64,000 bases of DNA from Thalassotalea fonticola (lineage in GTDB: Bacteria; Pseudomonadota; Gammaproteobacteria; Enterobacterales; Alteromonadaceae): contig NZ_CP136600.1 in NCBI RefSeq assembly GCF_032911225.1, positions 1 through 64,000 of the forward strand. The letters are read 5' to 3'. This document shows positions 54,768-64,000 of this stretch, in pieces. The notes beneath the pieces were generated by a model. That model ran no database searches, was not told the origin of the DNA, and worked only from the letters and a program-made list of their open reading frames with translations. A program made the position numbers and the translations under genes. Every line of letters begins with the position of its first letter. Position 1 is the stretch's first letter.

Positions 54768-55367
54768 ATGCAAAAAAACACAATATTAAAGCAAAATGAT
54801 CAAGACGTTAAGTTGCTGATAGAAGCGATGATATTTGTCTCGCAAGTGCCGTTATCGGTGAAAACCATACAAGAAACTCTGGGCGATCAAATAAAGTTAA
54901 CAAAAAAACGCCTATTAGCTATTTTACATGAGCTGCAAAACGATTATGATGCGCGCGGAATAAGTTTAATTGAAGTAGCATCTGGTTTTCGTTTTCAAGC
55001 AAAAGATCAATATAGCGATTATATTGCACTATTATTTAAAGAAAAAGCACCAAGATATTCACGCGCACTTCTGGAAACACTATCTTTAATCGCTTATCGC
55101 CAGCCAATTACCCGTGGTGAAATAGAAGATATTCGCGGAGTAGCGGTAAGTAGTTATATAATTAGAACATTGCAAGAGCGTGATTGGATCCACGTTGTTG
55201 GTCATAAAGAAGTTCCGGGTAAACCGGGATTGTTTGGCACAACAAAAGAATTCCTCGATTACTTTTCATTAAAGTCACTGAGCGATTTGCCAGAATTAAT
55301 GGAAGTTGCAGAGCTCAAAATCGCCGCCGATGGCGAAAGAGCGCCCGTTGCTGAACAAGCAACTTAA
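54768..55367 (+). CDS. scpB: Segregation and condensation protein B
   Basis: The 199-aa protein matches ScpB: LIEAMIFVSQVPLSVKTIQETL, then GFRFQAKDQYSDYIALLF, PRYSRALLETLSLIAYRQPITRGEIEDIRGVAVSSYIIRTLQERDWI and GHKEVPGKPGLFGTTKEFLDYF. It dimerises on ScpA. It lies 17 bases after scpA. Confidence 0.97.
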   Translation: MQKNTILKQNDQDVKLLIEAMIFVSQVPLSVKTIQETLGDQIKLTKKRLLAILHELQNDYDARGISLIEVASGFRFQAKDQYSDYIALLFKEKAPRYSRALLETLSLIAYRQPITRGEIEDIRGVAVSSYIIRTLQERDWIHVVGHKEVPGKPGLFGTTKEFLDYFSLKSLSDLPELMEVAELKIAADGERAPVAEQAT

Positions 55368-55383
55368 TATAATGAGTTAATTA

Positions 55384-56256
55384 ATGTCTGAAAAATTACA
55401 GAAAGTGCTAGCACGAGCAGGTCAAGGATCTCGTCGTGAGATGGAAACCGTTATTAGTGCTGGCCGGGTGAGTGTCGACGGTAAAGTTGCCTACTTAGGT
55501 GATCGCGTAGAAGGTACTGAACAAATTCGTCTCGATGGCCATCAAGTAAAAATAGCCGCTGTTGACGAGCAAGCTTGCCGTGTACTGGTATACAACAAAC
55601 CTGAAGGTGAAATGTGTACCCGTAAAGATCCTGAAGGTCGTCCAACGGTATTTGATCGTTTACCTCGTATTGACGGCAGTCGTTGGGTCGCTGTAGGTCG
55701 TTTAGATATTAACACTTCTGGTATGCTTATTTTTACCAATGACGGTGAATTAGCGAATCGTTTAATGCACCCTTCGCATGAGGTTGAACGTGAGTATGCA
55801 GTACGAGTGTTTGGTGAAATTAACGAAGCTATGCTGCAAACTTTACGTCACGGGGTAAAACTTGAAGATGGAATGGCCAAGTTTGATAAAATTACCTATA
55901 AAGGCGGCGAAGGTAGAAACCATTGGTTCCATGTAGTACTTAGCGAAGGTAGAAACCGTGAAGTACGCCGTTTATGGGAAAGTCAGGAAGTACAAGTATC
56001 ACGCTTGATCCGTGTACGTTATGGCGACTTAACCATGGAACGCCGTTTACCACTTGGCGGTTGGGTTGAACTTGGTTTAAAAGACGTAAACTATTATCGT
56101 AAATTAGTAGAGTTACCAGTAGAAACTCAATCAAAAGTAAAGGTTGATGAAAAGCGCATTGACAATAATAAGAGTCGAAAAATTCGCAAGAATGTGAAAA
56201 AACATCAACAACGAATGGCTCAAGGAGCACAGCAAACTCGCCGTAAGAAACGCTAA
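55384..56256 (+). CDS. rluB: 23S rRNA pseudouridine(2605) synthase
   Basis: The 290-aa protein has an S4 domain ([20 protein letters not shown]), the catalytic Asp in [21 protein letters not shown], and [14 protein letters not shown]. The basic tail ([16 protein letters not shown]) is RluB-like. It modifies U2605 of 23S rRNA. A strong terminator follows. Confidence 0.95.
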   Translation: MSEKLQKVLARAGQGSRREMETVISAGRVSVDGKVAYLGDRVEGTEQIRLDGHQVKIAAVDEQACRVLVYNKPEGEMCTRKDPEGRPTVFDRLPRIDGSRWVAVGRLDINTSGMLIFTNDGELANRLMHPSHEVEREYAVRVFGEINEAMLQTLRHGVKLEDGMAKFDKITYKGGEGRNHWFHVVLSEGRNREVRRLWESQEVQVSRLIRVRYGDLTMERRLPLGGWVELGLKDVNYYRKLVELPVETQSKVKVDEKRIDNNKSRKIRKNVKKHQQRMAQGAQQTRRKKR

Positions 56257-56307
56257 ATAAATCTGCTGCGCATTTCTAAAAAGCCATTCTGTGGCGAACT
56301 ATTACTA

Positions 56308-56335
56308 AAGAGAGCTAATTAAGCTCTCTTTTTTT
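56308..56335 (+). terminator. Terminator of the rnm-rluB unit
   Basis: AAGAGAGCT (56308-56316) and AGCTCTCTT (56322-56330) form a 9-bp stem followed by six T on the plus strand. Confidence 0.85.
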
Positions 56336-56456
56336 AATTCAAGGATGAATTAACTTAGAATTGCCAAGGATGGCTTAAATTCTGTTAATCTGGAAGAAGG
56401 CCAACTACTAGGAAATATGGTTGGTCCTAATTTATTAGGACTTAATCCCCGAAGGG

Positions 56457-56825
56457 CTAATTTATTCGGGTTTTATTTTGATGGATTCTATAAAGACTTT
56501 GAATAAATAATAAATGCGAGGCGTGGCGTTTGTTTTGCTTATTTACAAACCAGTCTTTTGTGATAATTTCACGCGCAACTGCAGCTTCAAAAATTCTTAC
56601 CGGATATTGTTGGTAAAAATACTGTGCTGCTTTTTGGTGGCATTCATTATTGGGGAAGTCAGCGCTACGGTTTTCTTCTAACTCTTGTGCTATTTTTGCT
56701 AAAAGTTGTGGCTTAATTTCTGCGTTTAGCCAATCAATAAACTTGTTATATTGCTTGGCTTGATACAAGCGCCACATCATCCAAAATAAAAATGCAAAAG
56801 CTAGGAAAACAATAATTTCAATCAT
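56457..56825 (-). CDS. Hypothetical membrane-anchored protein
   Basis: From ATG 56825 the 122-aa product has one N-terminal membrane helix (MIEIIVFLAFAFLFWMMWRLY) and a soluble helical domain (FIDWLNAEIKPQLLAKIAQELEE). It lies 36 bases after ogt, the upstream gene on the same strand, and so may be co-transcribed. No family is recognised. An earlier ATG at 56861 abuts the ogt stop, but its extra residues look atypical. Confidence 0.65.
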   Translation of the reverse strand: MIEIIVFLAFAFLFWMMWRLYQAKQYNKFIDWLNAEIKPQLLAKIAQELEENRSADFPNNECHQKAAQYFYQQYPVRIFEAAVAREIITKDWFVNKQNKRHASHLLFIQSLYRIHQNKTRIN

Positions 56826-56860
56826 GTAAATTTTTAAACTGCTAAAGATAACACCGCACA

Positions 56861-57358
56861 TTACACTTTAAAGTGTGCACCTTCAAGCATCAATAATTTT
56901 GCTTTAATCCCCATACCTCCGGCATAGCCAGTTAACTTCTTATCACTACCTATTACTCGGTGACAAGGCACAATAATCGCAATTTTATTGGCACCGTTGG
57001 CTGTGCCTACTGCTCTCACTGCTTTTGGGTTGTTTATCCTATTAGCGAGTTGACCATAATTGATGGTTTTACCAAATTTAATATTGGTTAATTCATGCCA
57101 AACCTTGCTTTGAAAAGCAGTACCTTGTTGCGCCAAAGGCAGATCAAAATCCTGCCTGGAACCGGCAAAATATTCAGTTAATTGCTGTTTCGCTTCGGCC
57201 AAGTGTCGTGGGGAATTTTTATCGGCTAATTGATATTCACTATTAATATCTACTGCTACTTTTCCTTGTTGAAAGGCAACTTCAACAACACCGCTTTCGT
57301 TAGCAACTATGGCAATATCGCCAAATTCTGTCGATAATATATCGTAGTAATTTTTCAT
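56861..57358 (-). CDS. ogt: Methylated-DNA-protein cysteine methyltransferase
   Basis: The 165-aa protein has the O6-alkylguanine transfer site PCHRVIGSDKKLTGYAGG (nucleophilic Cys in PCHR) and the recognition helix FGKTINYGQLANRINNPKAVRAVG. It removes O6-methyl from guanine. It lies 30 bases downstream of the ada-alkA fusion gene and makes one alkylation-repair unit with it. Confidence 0.95.
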   Translation of the reverse strand: MKNYYDILSTEFGDIAIVANESGVVEVAFQQGKVAVDINSEYQLADKNSPRHLAEAKQQLTEYFAGSRQDFDLPLAQQGTAFQSKVWHELTNIKFGKTINYGQLANRINNPKAVRAVGTANGANKIAIIVPCHRVIGSDKKLTGYAGGMGIKAKLLMLEGAHFKV

Positions 57359-57388
57359 ATCTTTGATCTTTTAGTTATATTTCTAAGG

Positions 57389-58870
57389 TTAGTTATTTTT
57401 AGCTGACAATGATTGCCATAAGTAAATGGCTGCGTATGCTCGCCAAGGTCGCCATGATTCAGCTATGGCTAATATTTGTTTACCGGTAAGCGGTTTGTCA
57501 TCTTCAAGTTTTAACTGCTCTCGCAATTCTGAATTATTCGACAATGCTTTAATTAAGCCTAGATCAGCGGCAGGAAACGCATCAGGTAGGCTTAAACCGC
57601 GCATCGCCATGTAATTGGCAGTCCATGGGCCAATCCCTTTTAATTCACACAGCGTTTTTTCAAAACTCTCAGTATCTCTTGGGTTATCAAATAATGGCTT
57701 ATTGGCAATGAAAAACTTAATCCAAGTATGCAAAGTTTGTTGTCTGGTGTTTGTAATTCCGATGTCATCAAAACCAGCAGAAGCTAACATTTCAGCTTTG
57801 GGAAATAGTATCGACAAACCATGAGGGTAAGCCGCTTCGGCATTCTCCTCTACTATTGGTTTAGTGAATTTTTGAGCAATTCTACCAGCCAAGGTCGTTG
57901 CGGCTTTTACCGATATTTGCTGACCTAAAATCGCTCTTATTGAAAACTCAAATATATCCCAGCAACCAGGAAGTCTTAATCCTGGGTAGTTCTCAATAAT
58001 TGGCTTTAAGGTTGGATGCTTGGCAAGTTGCGTTCTAATTAAGTCAATATTGCAATCAAGATCAAACATTTTCCGTATACGGGTAACGATCTCAGCTAGT
58101 TTTGAAAAATCATTTACCCAGACATCAACAGCTAAGTAATTACCCGCATCGGGTTTACTCACGGCTATCCAGCCAGTACAGCTATCGATATTTATTGTAC
58201 GACTGTATCTATCCGTTACCGCTTCTACCCCTGGTATTTGTCGAGCTTTAAAAAAACTCAGCATTAATGGCCAATTGAGTTCGCCATTGTATGCTAACTT
58301 AAGTTGTAAATGACTTACTTTTTCTTGTTTGCTGCTTTTCCTAAGTTGGCTAGGGGTTAATTTATATTGATGTTTAATATGATCATTAAAGCTTCGCAAG
58401 CTACCAAAACCGCTAATTAATGCAACATCAGCAAATGCTATTGTTGAACTAATCAATAATTTTCGGGCATTAATTTGTCGCTTTTGATTAATAAATATTT
58501 GCGGTGACACACCTAAATTATCGTTAAATAAGCGTTGCAACTGGCGTTCACTTAAGTCGAGTTTAGTTGCTAGGTCGGCTACATGTATTTGCGGCTCTAT
58601 GGTAACCAATGCTAACGCTTGATCTATCGTTTTCGGTAATGGCTGGTTCGGAGATAATTCTGGTTTACAGCGCTTACATGGTTGATAACCATTAAATTCA
58701 GCTTGTGCCGCGCTTTGGTAATAGCTAACATTTTTTTCATGAGCAGGACCTGCCGGGCAAGTAGGACGGCAATAAATTCCAGTAGTGATGACCGCAGTAT
58801 AAAATTTACCATCAAATCGTGAGTCACGAGACAGCCTTGCTTGCATGCAAACGTGCGGATCTAATTTCAT
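57389..58870 (-). CDS. alkA: Ada-AlkA fusion: DNA-3-methyladenine glycosylase with Ada zinc and AraC domains
   Basis: The 493-aa protein begins with the Ada zinc domain (Cys34, Cys38, Cys65, Cys68: IYCRPTCPAG ... PCKRCKPE), where methyl phosphotriesters are repaired and the regulator is switched on. An AraC-type HTH follows (DLATKLDLSERQLQRLFNDNLGVSPQIF; ISGFGSLRSFNDH), then an AlkA N-domain and a HhH-GPD glycosylase (LKGIGPWTANYMAMRG, catalytic Asp in FPAADLG). It both senses methylation and excises alkylated bases. Ogt is encoded just downstream. Confidence 0.93.
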   Translation of the reverse strand: MKLDPHVCMQARLSRDSRFDGKFYTAVITTGIYCRPTCPAGPAHEKNVSYYQSAAQAEFNGYQPCKRCKPELSPNQPLPKTIDQALALVTIEPQIHVADLATKLDLSERQLQRLFNDNLGVSPQIFINQKRQINARKLLISSTIAFADVALISGFGSLRSFNDHIKHQYKLTPSQLRKSSKQEKVSHLQLKLAYNGELNWPLMLSFFKARQIPGVEAVTDRYSRTINIDSCTGWIAVSKPDAGNYLAVDVWVNDFSKLAEIVTRIRKMFDLDCNIDLIRTQLAKHPTLKPIIENYPGLRLPGCWDIFEFSIRAILGQQISVKAATTLAGRIAQKFTKPIVEENAEAAYPHGLSILFPKAEMLASAGFDDIGITNTRQQTLHTWIKFFIANKPLFDNPRDTESFEKTLCELKGIGPWTANYMAMRGLSLPDAFPAADLGLIKALSNNSELREQLKLEDDKPLTGKQILAIAESWRPWRAYAAIYLWQSLSAKNN

Positions 58871-58988
58871 AGCAGGACCTAAAGATGTTTTAAACTGATC
58901 CTATGATAAAACAAAAATGTCGAACCTTCTCGCGAAAATCCGACATTATTATCAAATTAAATTGTGGAATTAACTCTTAAGTTAATAT

Positions 58989-59552
58989 TTACCAGCTACG
59001 AACCCATGCTGTATCAATATGGACAAATCCAGAGTTTGGGTAATAACCAACACCGCCAAGCTTTAATGATTTCGCAGTGTCTCGCACTAGCTTTAAATCA
59101 ATACCTGGAATGGCAAAGTCAATCGCCATGCCTTTCATATGAAAACTTTTCTTCGCCACTTGAGTACTTTTGCCCGCTAACATGGCATTGGTTTTTGGTG
59201 AACGATAACCAGAAATAATATGAATTTCGTTATCTGTGTCTAGGCGCTGCTGAATTTGATGAAGAAAATTAAACAACCTTCTGTCCATTGGGGCAGCCTC
59301 ATTTTGGCGGTGGTCACGCAAGTTTTGATCAAATGCTTTTAGTACATCATTTTGAAATACGCCATTGGCATAAAAAACACCTTGAGTACGTTCACCAGTA
59401 TGACGATTGTATAAAGCCAGGCGTCTTACTGATTGATCGTTATTTAACGATGCATGAGCTGTTTTACTAAACATAGGTGCGGTTGCGCCAATGGCTACAA
59501 CGCCAGTTACTTTACGAAAAAACTGTCTACGGTTACTACAAACTAAGCCCAT
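58989..59552 (-). CDS. Tat-exported DUF882/M15-like protein (YcbK type)
   Basis: The 187-aa protein starts with a twin-arginine signal (SNRRQFFRKVTGVVAIGATAP, cleavage after AHA) and has a D-Ala-D-Ala peptidase M15-like fold: HIISGYRSPKTNAML, SFHMKGMAIDF with metal-binding His and Asp, and a final HIDTAWVRSW. E. coli YcbK is of this family. It likely acts on peptidoglycan or is a related periplasmic enzyme; activity is an inference. Confidence 0.9.
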   Translation of the reverse strand: MGLVCSNRRQFFRKVTGVVAIGATAPMFSKTAHASLNNDQSVRRLALYNRHTGERTQGVFYANGVFQNDVLKAFDQNLRDHRQNEAAPMDRRLFNFLHQIQQRLDTDNEIHIISGYRSPKTNAMLAGKSTQVAKKSFHMKGMAIDFAIPGIDLKLVRDTAKSLKLGGVGYYPNSGFVHIDTAWVRSW

Positions 59553-59767
59553 ACTACCTCTCAGATAAATTATGTTAATAAATTACATGCTTTACAAAAT
59601 ATGGTGTTAGGTTAATAGTTTGTTACAAAGATTACAATAGTGTGTTTTTTGTACAAACAGCCTCTGTAGGCCAATAAAATTGGTAAGTGGTTATCAGCAA
59701 AAGAAATTTTAACTAATAGAAATAGCGAAATAAAATTGTTTAAAATTGTACAAATAAGGCTTTTAGC

Positions 59768-60397
59768 CTATAAAGCGCCATTATCTTGCAAAAGTTCATA
59801 AATTCTTTCGGCTAATTCACTGTACCCCTGCTTGTTAAAGTGTACAGAATCTGATTTTAATGACGGACTTGTTAATAAGTCTGCAATAATTTCATCTTCA
59901 AATACTAAATTATATTGTTCGGCAAGTTCTTGATATATAGCTGCGCTATCTGAAAATATTGATTTTTTTGGAACACCAATTAGCACAACCTCTATATTAT
60001 GCAATTGTGCTAATTCAATCATTTGGGCCAAATTCTCTTTGGTATCCATTAAATTTTTGTTTTGTAAAATGTCATTGCCGCCTTCTAGCAGGATCATTAC
60101 ATCAACAGAGTGCTCGGCAATAACACTCGGTAAGCGCAGTAAACCGGCACTGGTTAATTCACCTGACACACCGGCATTAATAACATCCAGATTGGTAAGG
60201 TTGGCTAAAGTAGCTGGATAACTAAACTTTTTATTAACCCCTTTACCTGCGGTTAAACTATCACCAAATGCTAGTATTTTCGCATCATAGGAGAGTCTTG
60301 ATAATTTAGCTTCGCCGCAGCTCGCCAATAAAAATAATACTGAGGTGATTGTTAATATTTTGCCAATAGAATTATTCATTTTGTTTTTAATCGCCAT
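59768..60397 (-). CDS. GDSL-type lipase/arylesterase (TesA-like)
   Basis: The 209-aa protein has the SGNH motifs: GDSLTAGKG (nucleophile Ser), [12 protein letters not shown] (Gly), LLEGGNDIL (Asn) and [10 protein letters not shown] (Asp/His). Its N-terminus has LLASCGEAK, a possible lipobox, so it may be a lipoprotein esterase rather than the soluble periplasmic TesA. ATG 60379 is an alternative start. The gene stands alone, divergent from the TonB receptor. Confidence 0.88.
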   Translation of the reverse strand: MAIKNKMNNSIGKILTITSVLFLLASCGEAKLSRLSYDAKILAFGDSLTAGKGVNKKFSYPATLANLTNLDVINAGVSGELTSAGLLRLPSVIAEHSVDVMILLEGGNDILQNKNLMDTKENLAQMIELAQLHNIEVVLIGVPKKSIFSDSAAIYQELAEQYNLVFEDEIIADLLTSPSLKSDSVHFNKQGYSELAERIYELLQDNGAL

Positions 60398-60547
60398 TTG
60401 TCTAATTGGTATTCAGTCCAAAAAAAAGCTTTACATCAGATTTACATCAAGTAATTATAAGAACAAGACAATGATTGTCTATCACTAATAATAAAAGCTT
60501 CAGAACCAATGAAAATATAATAATAAATATACATTGGGGAAGAAAAC

Positions 60548-63217
60548 GTGTCATTACAAATTATCCAAGGAAATTCGAGCGCTAATTTTCGAAAACACCT
60601 AATCGCTCAGACAGTTGCCACAGCGCTAGCTGTAACCTCATTCGCCAGTTTTTCAGCTGAAGAATCCGCCGTAGAGAAAGAAGATCTTGATGACGTTATT
60701 GTCGTAACTGCGCAAAAGCGTACGCAAAACGTGATGAAAGTGCCAGTCACAGTAGACAGTATCTCTGCAGAAACCATCAAACAAAGTGGCTCAATAATGT
60801 TGAGCGATATCGATAAGTTTATCCCTGGTTTTGAGTTTGGTGATGGCGACGTTACCCAGGCTGGCGTAACTATGCGTGGTGTTTCTAGTCCAAACATTAG
60901 TGTCGGTGGTGACCCATCTACGGCCACATTTTTCGATGGTGTATACATGCCACGTGCCGCACAAAATGTTTTGTTCTCTGATATGCAGCGCGTTGAAGTA
61001 CTAAAAGGCCCACAAGGAACACTGTTTGGTAAAAATGCGGCAATGGGGGTTGTTAGTATGATCCCTAACGCACCCCAAGCTGAATTTGAAGGCTTTTTAA
61101 AAGGCACTGCAGGTACTGATAACCTGCAACGTATCGAAGGTATGGTTAACTTTGGTTTAACCGATAATGTATTTGTTCGTATTAACGCCTTAACGAATAC
61201 TCAAGATGGTTTTGCTGATAACGTCGCTGATTCACCATTAAACACTGGTGAAAAAGTTTGGGATGACAGTGAAAAAGATCATCAAGCGGCACGCATTGCG
61301 GTTAAATGGGAAGTTAGTAGTAGAACCAATGTGCAACTTTCTTATGACTGGGACAAGTTAGATCAAGGCCCAGGTGGCGCTATTGGCTTAAGCGAATACG
61401 CTGAAAATCCAAGAGACCCGTTTGCCGATACGTTTGCCAATGATGTGGTAAATGGCGGCGAAAGTCGTGATATGACCGCAACAACATTGAAATTTGACCA
61501 TGAATTTAATGATCAATGGTCAATGAAATTTACCACCAGCTTTCGTGAATGGGAAACCAATAACCGTATTGATGAAGATGGCACTCAAGACATCACCCGT
61601 TACTTAGATACTGATAACCACGAAGATTCAGATATTTTCTATAATGAACTGCAAATTAACTACAACACTGACACCTTTAACTATGTCGGTGGTTTAACTT
61701 ATTCAAAAGAAAATGTGCATCAAACCACGTTTATTAGCACTACGACTGATACGGCTGCCCGTTTAATCTCGAGTGAATTGAATGGCCAATTAGAAACTGG
61801 GGTGAGAGACGAAATCTCTGGATTGATTGGTATTCCAGCTGATGATATTCCTGACTCTTTTGTTCTCCAGGCAATGCAAAGCTTAGGCTTGCCGTTAGAA
61901 CACCTTTGGGATGCTGACCAATGGGCCAGTTCATTAAACTTGATACCCCACCCAGATCCTTCTTACGGTGGCTTGAGTGTTGGTGAAGTTATTATGATCG
62001 GCGCTGGAATGCCGGGGGTCCCTTTGAGCGGTGATATGTTTCCTACATTAGATGCTCTTACGGGGGTAACAGATTTCGCCTATGAAGTACTTGGTGACCC
62101 GCTGGTTTTTGGTCCTAGCTATACCGGTATGATGTGGTCAGAGAACTTTATTAATAACGGTGAGTTTACCAGTTATGGTATTTATTCTGATTTTGACTTT
62201 CAGTTAACCGATCAATGGAATGTATTTTTTGGTGTTCGTTACTCTGAAGATGATAAAGACTTTTCATGGGAAGTGAGCGAAACACAGTTTGCTGAAGTTC
62301 GCCCTGGTGTGAGCAATATTTTATTCCCTGCACGGGATGAATTATGGCAATCAAAGTCATGGAGTAAAACTACAGGGCGAGTAGGTACCGGTTACCAAAT
62401 CAATGATGATCACATGGTGTTTGCTTCAGTTGCAACTGGTTATAAAGCCGGTGGTTTTGATTCTTTAGCTTCACCACATAGCGAAAGTGACGGTTCAATT
62501 ATTATTGATCCAGCAACTGGCGATGTTGTTGATGTGTCGTTTGAACCGGAAGAGTCGGTGAACATTGAGCTAGGCTATAAAGGTACTTTATCTGATAGCT
62601 TAAGAACGACGTTCTCTATGTTCCATAATATTCTTGATGATCAACAAACAAGTCGTAGCTCTAAACAACCAGATCAAGCACAAGCATTACCGACAATTGT
62701 AAACCAAGATGTAGAAATTGATGGTTTCGAGCTTGGCATGGATTGGCAAGTAACGGAGACCTTTGCTACTGGTTTTGTTACAGAAGTTCGTAGTACTGAT
62801 ACAGAGTCTGATGAATTTTACAACGATTCAGGTACTTTGATACCTGCAGGAAGTAGCAGTAGCGATACCAATACTTCGTATACCCTTAAAGCTGATTGGA
62901 TCCCTGACTTAGGGTTTGGCACTACCATCATCCATGTGGATTACGTATTTAGAGAAAATGATAGAGGCGCGATTATTGGTGAAGATGACTGGGTTAATGA
63001 CATTCCTAACTACTTTGATGACACTGAACTATTAAATGCGCGTATTTCTTGGATAAGCGATAGCGACAGTATTGAAATAGGACTTTGGGGGAAAAACTTA
63101 ATGGACAACCGCTATAGTGGCGGTCCAGGAGGGCGTACTAAAGATATTTTAGGTACTGGCTATACTAGTGTAAACAGAGGGATGGAAGCGGGTATTGACG
63201 TTAAATACTCTTTCTAA
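60548..63217 (+). CDS. TonB-dependent receptor
   Basis: The 889-aa outer-membrane receptor starts at GTG 60548. A signal peptide (LIAQTVATALAVTSFASFSAEE), a TonB-box-like DDVIVVTAQKR and plug (TIKQSGSIMLSDIDKFIPGFEF ... RGVSSPN ... RVEVLKGPQGTLFGKNAAMGVVS) are followed by a beta-barrel ending KYSF (terminal Phe). An insert near residues 390-530 (LIPHPDPSYGG ... LGDPLVFGPSYTG) is larger than usual in the barrel loops. The ligand is unknown; no transport or catabolic genes are beside it. GGGGA lies ahead of the start. Confidence 0.93.
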   Translation: MSLQIIQGNSSANFRKHLIAQTVATALAVTSFASFSAEESAVEKEDLDDVIVVTAQKRTQNVMKVPVTVDSISAETIKQSGSIMLSDIDKFIPGFEFGDGDVTQAGVTMRGVSSPNISVGGDPSTATFFDGVYMPRAAQNVLFSDMQRVEVLKGPQGTLFGKNAAMGVVSMIPNAPQAEFEGFLKGTAGTDNLQRIEGMVNFGLTDNVFVRINALTNTQDGFADNVADSPLNTGEKVWDDSEKDHQAARIAVKWEVSSRTNVQLSYDWDKLDQGPGGAIGLSEYAENPRDPFADTFANDVVNGGESRDMTATTLKFDHEFNDQWSMKFTTSFREWETNNRIDEDGTQDITRYLDTDNHEDSDIFYNELQINYNTDTFNYVGGLTYSKENVHQTTFISTTTDTAARLISSELNGQLETGVRDEISGLIGIPADDIPDSFVLQAMQSLGLPLEHLWDADQWASSLNLIPHPDPSYGGLSVGEVIMIGAGMPGVPLSGDMFPTLDALTGVTDFAYEVLGDPLVFGPSYTGMMWSENFINNGEFTSYGIYSDFDFQLTDQWNVFFGVRYSEDDKDFSWEVSETQFAEVRPGVSNILFPARDELWQSKSWSKTTGRVGTGYQINDDHMVFASVATGYKAGGFDSLASPHSESDGSIIIDPATGDVVDVSFEPEESVNIELGYKGTLSDSLRTTFSMFHNILDDQQTSRSSKQPDQAQALPTIVNQDVEIDGFELGMDWQVTETFATGFVTEVRSTDTESDEFYNDSGTLIPAGSSSSDTNTSYTLKADWIPDLGFGTTIIHVDYVFRENDRGAIIGEDDWVNDIPNYFDDTELLNARISWISDSDSIEIGLWGKNLMDNRYSGGPGGRTKDILGTGYTSVNRGMEAGIDVKYSF

Positions 63218-63243
63218 TACTTAACTTTATCTAGAATATTATT

Positions 63244-63270
63244 AAGCCACTTTCGAGTGGCTTTTTATTT
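63244..63270 (+). terminator. Terminator of the TonB receptor gene
   Basis: AAGCCACT (63244-63251) and AGTGGCTT (63256-63263) with a 4-base loop, then TTTATTTTT. Confidence 0.85.
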
Positions 63271-63308
63271 TTATCGCTTTTCCCGTTCTGAACTAAGTTC
63301 AAATATGA

Positions 63309-63431
63309 AAAAAGCCCTGATACTTTCCAATATTAGGGCTTTCTCAAGGGTTACCATCCGTGGTTTTCACTTTTTTAAAAGTCTTCAGAACTTTAAATTC
63401 TGTTCCACTTGAAGAATCTTCAAGTGGTACG
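63309..63431 (-). ncRNA. Candidate small RNA
   Basis: On the minus strand a strong TTGACA (63468-63463) lies 19 bases before GATTAT (63443-63438). Then come a hairpin CCACTTGAAGA / TCTTCAAGTGG (63427-63405), a second small hairpin (AGAA ... TTCT) and a terminator: AAAGCCCT (63342-63335) with AGGGCTTT (63318-63311) and six T. No reading frame of useful length lies inside. The set fits a ~120-base small RNA. Its targets are unknown. The hairpins are also compatible with a leader or a decayed repeat, so this is moderate support. Confidence 0.5.
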
Positions 63432-63627
63432 ACCTTTATAATCTTTCAAATTAACGCTGCGTTGTCAACCTATTAAATGAATATTTCAAATGGTTGTTTG
63501 AAAATAAGAAAAAAGTTATCTGAATTAACTTTTTATTAACAATGAGTGTTTGACAGTGTTAGAAATACTAGCGTGTCAGTGATGTGAATGATAACCTGAG
63601 CGACAATATAAGTAATTTTAAAACTTC

Positions 63628-64000
63628 ATGATAAATTTCTCATTCCTTGGTTTTACCCAATTCTTCGCTTTATTTGCATTTGCTCAAATTGTAATGGCGT
63701 TTATGCTTTTATCACCTAAGGCAAAAAACAATGAACAAGTGAAATTGTATTGTGCACTTATGCTAGCTACAGGATTTTATTTGTTGCCGAGTATTTTTGC
63801 TGCTATCCCAGATTTAAGTGTTGCTTGGTGGTTGATCTTTTTTGCCAATAATTTGCTGCCCGGTATATTCTTTTTGGTTGGATTGAGTGTCTTTAGTGAT
63901 CATTACAGCATAAAACAAAAGCATTACTGCTTAGCCTTCACACCGGCGTTAATATTATTTTTAGCCAAAATTTTGTCAATTGTTACCATTAGCGAATCTG
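63628..64000 (+). CDS. Membrane protein, N-terminal part (3' end outside window)
   Basis: ATG 63628 opens a frame that stays open to the end of the window (124 codons). It has at least four hydrophobic segments: FTQFFALFAFAQIVMAFMLL, LMLATGFYLLPSIFAAI, WWLIFFANNLLPGIFFLVG and LAFTPALILFLAKIL. The spacing looks like the N-terminal membrane domain of the AraC-type regulators with a 7TM-like sensor common in this group, but the part that would show this is outside the window. No firm function is given. Confidence 0.6.
   Translation, partial: MINFSFLGFTQFFALFAFAQIVMAFMLLSPKAKNNEQVKLYCALMLATGFYLLPSIFAAIPDLSVAWWLIFFANNLLPGIFFLVGLSVFSDHYSIKQKHYCLAFTPALILFLAKILSIVTISES

Overview
The window looks like an AT-rich marine gammaproteobacterial chromosome, most likely Colwelliaceae or another Alteromonadales (Thalassotalea/Colwellia type). 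The inference rests on gene order (ssrA-smpB-ratA-rnfH; tkt-epd-pgk-fba; trpEGDCFBA with a Trp-rich leader; rnm-yciO-scpA-scpB-rluB), the tmRNA tag ANDETFALAA, and a TonB receptor of the kind common in these bacteria. No species can be named from the sequence alone.

Layout. 1-948 is chromosome: the end of a beta-helix/PPC surface protein, a 22-codon remnant of an old integrase, and a strong minus-strand terminator. 949-27412 is a 26.5-kb genomic island inserted into the 3' end of the tmRNA gene ssrA. Its ends are near-identical copies of the tmRNA 3' end (949-969 and 27391-27412). The original ssrA terminator is now stranded at 880-918 and the island supplies a new one at 27352-27378. The integration/replication module lies at the ssrA side: P4-type tyrosine integrase, an unknown 224-aa protein, an AlpA-like regulator, a Prim-Pol/SF3-helicase replicase and a NYN/OST-HTH protein. 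No capsid, tail or conjugation genes are visible, so it resembles a satellite or a small integrative mobilisable element.

The island cargo is defence-rich. 4726-6675 is a complete retron of the Ec67 (Eco2) kind: RT fused to a TOPRIM domain, preceded by an msr-msd RNA with a perfect 12-bp a1/a2 repeat. A GIY-YIG-like protein is divergent from it. 8722-20978 is an integron cassette array without a visible integron integrase (a CALIN), with seven recognisable attC sites and one half site. The cassettes encode DUF4236, small membrane proteins, an ankyrin protein, a HEPN-like protein, an HsdR-N/PD-(D/E)XK-like protein, a PIN-like protein and DUF2971. Inside the array sits a Gabija-like pair (OLD/TOPRIM nuclease plus UvrD-like helicase). 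The left 6.4 kb (about 990-7180) appears to be the decayed remnant of a related island: it repeats the left-end sequence, a degenerate attC with a YozE-like cassette, and a pseudogene of the NYN gene.

27413-64000 is ordinary chromosome. tmRNA and SmpB run trans-translation, with RatA and RnfH beside them. After a LysR regulator and a DUF481 porin-like protein come the tkt-epd-pgk-fba sugar phosphate genes. A small exported peptide gene and tRNA-Arg(CCT) follow, then a FlgD-like gene with a FlrB/FlrC-type two-component pair, mlaA, carbonic anhydrase, a parvulin and a DUF2897 protein. The trp operon has a leader peptide with three consecutive Trp codons and an attenuator. Divergent from it are rnm, yciO, scpAB and rluB. 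The right end holds alkylation repair (ogt, ada-alkA fusion), a Tat-exported M15-like protein, a GDSL esterase, a large TonB receptor, a candidate small RNA and the start of a membrane protein that leaves the window.
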